A stretch of DNA of 64,000 nt, taken from assembly GCF_963678635.1 (NCBI RefSeq), contig NC_087063.1, forward strand, positions 61,233,850 through 61,297,849. Reading direction: 5' to 3'. Within the stretch, counting starts at the first letter, position 1. Each line of letters opens with the position of its first letter. The translations under genes and the position numbers were made by a program. The DNA is from Symsagittifera roscoffensis. Its lineage: Eukaryota; Xenacoelomorpha; Acoela; Convolutidae. Below are positions 63,681 to 64,000 of the stretch, in pieces. A model generated the notes under the pieces. That model made no database searches and was not told the origin of the DNA. It saw nothing but the letters and a program-made list of their open reading frames with translations.

Positions 63681-64000
63681 CTTTGTTCAAATTTACCGCT
63701 AGTGTGTTTTCATATCATATGCGCGCTGGGCTTTCCTCTTCTGGTTATCTTACTAAATCTCGCCGTCCCAGCCGTAGGCGAGTGAAGTTTCCCTGGCGTA
63801 ACTAGACGCAAGAAGGAGTGAGCTGGTGAATCGACCTCCAAATCGACGTCAGCTTGTACCACTCCTTTCTTTTTTTTTCTTTTTTTTTTCATCGCCTTTG
63901 CCTCAGCAACTTTAAACCTATGTGAAAGTATTCATTAATCACCCCAAGGAGCTTCTTTTCTAGCCCCAGTTGTCTGTGTTTCGGGTTGATGCCGCAATTC
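63681..64000 (-). other. Right edge: possible host exon, weak
   Basis: A minus-strand frame (63,892-63,710) is Lys-rich at its start and reads VQADVDLEVDSPAHSFLRLV then TPGKLHSPTAGTARFSK, followed by a possible donor (GTAAGATAACC). A coding exon is conceivable but the homopolymer A/T tracts and short length make this weak. Nothing else is seen. Confidence 0.25.

Overview
This 64 kb window is eukaryotic, almost certainly from an invertebrate animal. The evidence is many GT-AG introns of about 70-250 bp, a mixture of Ty3/Gypsy, LINE and Penelope-like retroelements, no operons, and metazoan-type chromatin domains (a KMT5A-like SET domain and a KDM7/PHF8-like JmjC domain). The species cannot be named from the sequence. 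There is no clear single-copy host gene; nearly all of the window is nested mobile DNA.

Outer layer, 1-55.2 kb: a head-to-tail array of five decayed copies (A-E) of one very large Ty3/Gypsy-like family. They are joined by a shared LTR/leader block at 21.47, 39.0, 44.16 and 46.6 kb. Put together from the copies, the family order appears to be: LTR/leader; a small 79-codon ORF overlapping the next ORF at a TGATG; a coiled-coil segment; a GDSL/SGNH-hydrolase-like domain; about 1,200 further residues of unrecognised protein ('ORF1'); a non-coding spacer of about 2 kb; gag with zinc knuckles; DTG protease; RT; RNase H; integrase; an acidic 3' ORF; and a macro-domain-like segment. No copy is complete. 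A (1-21.6 kb) carries the end of ORF1, the spacer and gag-pol, with a 5,104-bp tandem duplication. B (21.5-39.5 kb) and D (44.2-47.1 kb) are internally deleted derivatives sharing one junction. C (39.0-44.5 kb) is mostly pol. E (46.6-55.2 kb) is the 5' half, with the best copy of ORF1.

Nested in copy B, 22,659-38,035: a 15.4 kb element with 26-bp terminal inverted repeats, clustered GGAATCC motifs inside both ends, a 2-bp (AG) target duplication, and four spliced gene models. These are (i) a minus-strand KMT5A/SET8-like methyltransferase; (ii) a divergent plus-strand unknown gene; (iii) a minus-strand KDM7/PHF8-like JmjC demethylase; and (iv) a large minus-strand unknown gene, the best transposase candidate. 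Copies A, C and D preserve the unoccupied target, so the ends are well placed. A mobile element carrying a histone-lysine writer and a matching eraser is the strongest candidate for an undescribed system here. Several apparent frameshifts in it lie at homopolymers and may be assembly errors; three in-frame stops are harder to dismiss.

Right part, 55.4-63.7 kb: a LINE with an N-terminal PHD finger, RT and C-terminal restriction-like endonuclease, flanked by a 38-bp direct repeat. It is interrupted in its endonuclease region by a 4,652-bp Penelope-like element (58,458-63,109) with an 11-bp target duplication. The Penelope-like element has a PHD finger inside its RT, a GIY-YIG domain, a mutated RT active site and pseudo-LTRs. 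The last 0.3 kb holds only a weak possible host exon. A 200-base gap of N lies at 33,573-33,772.
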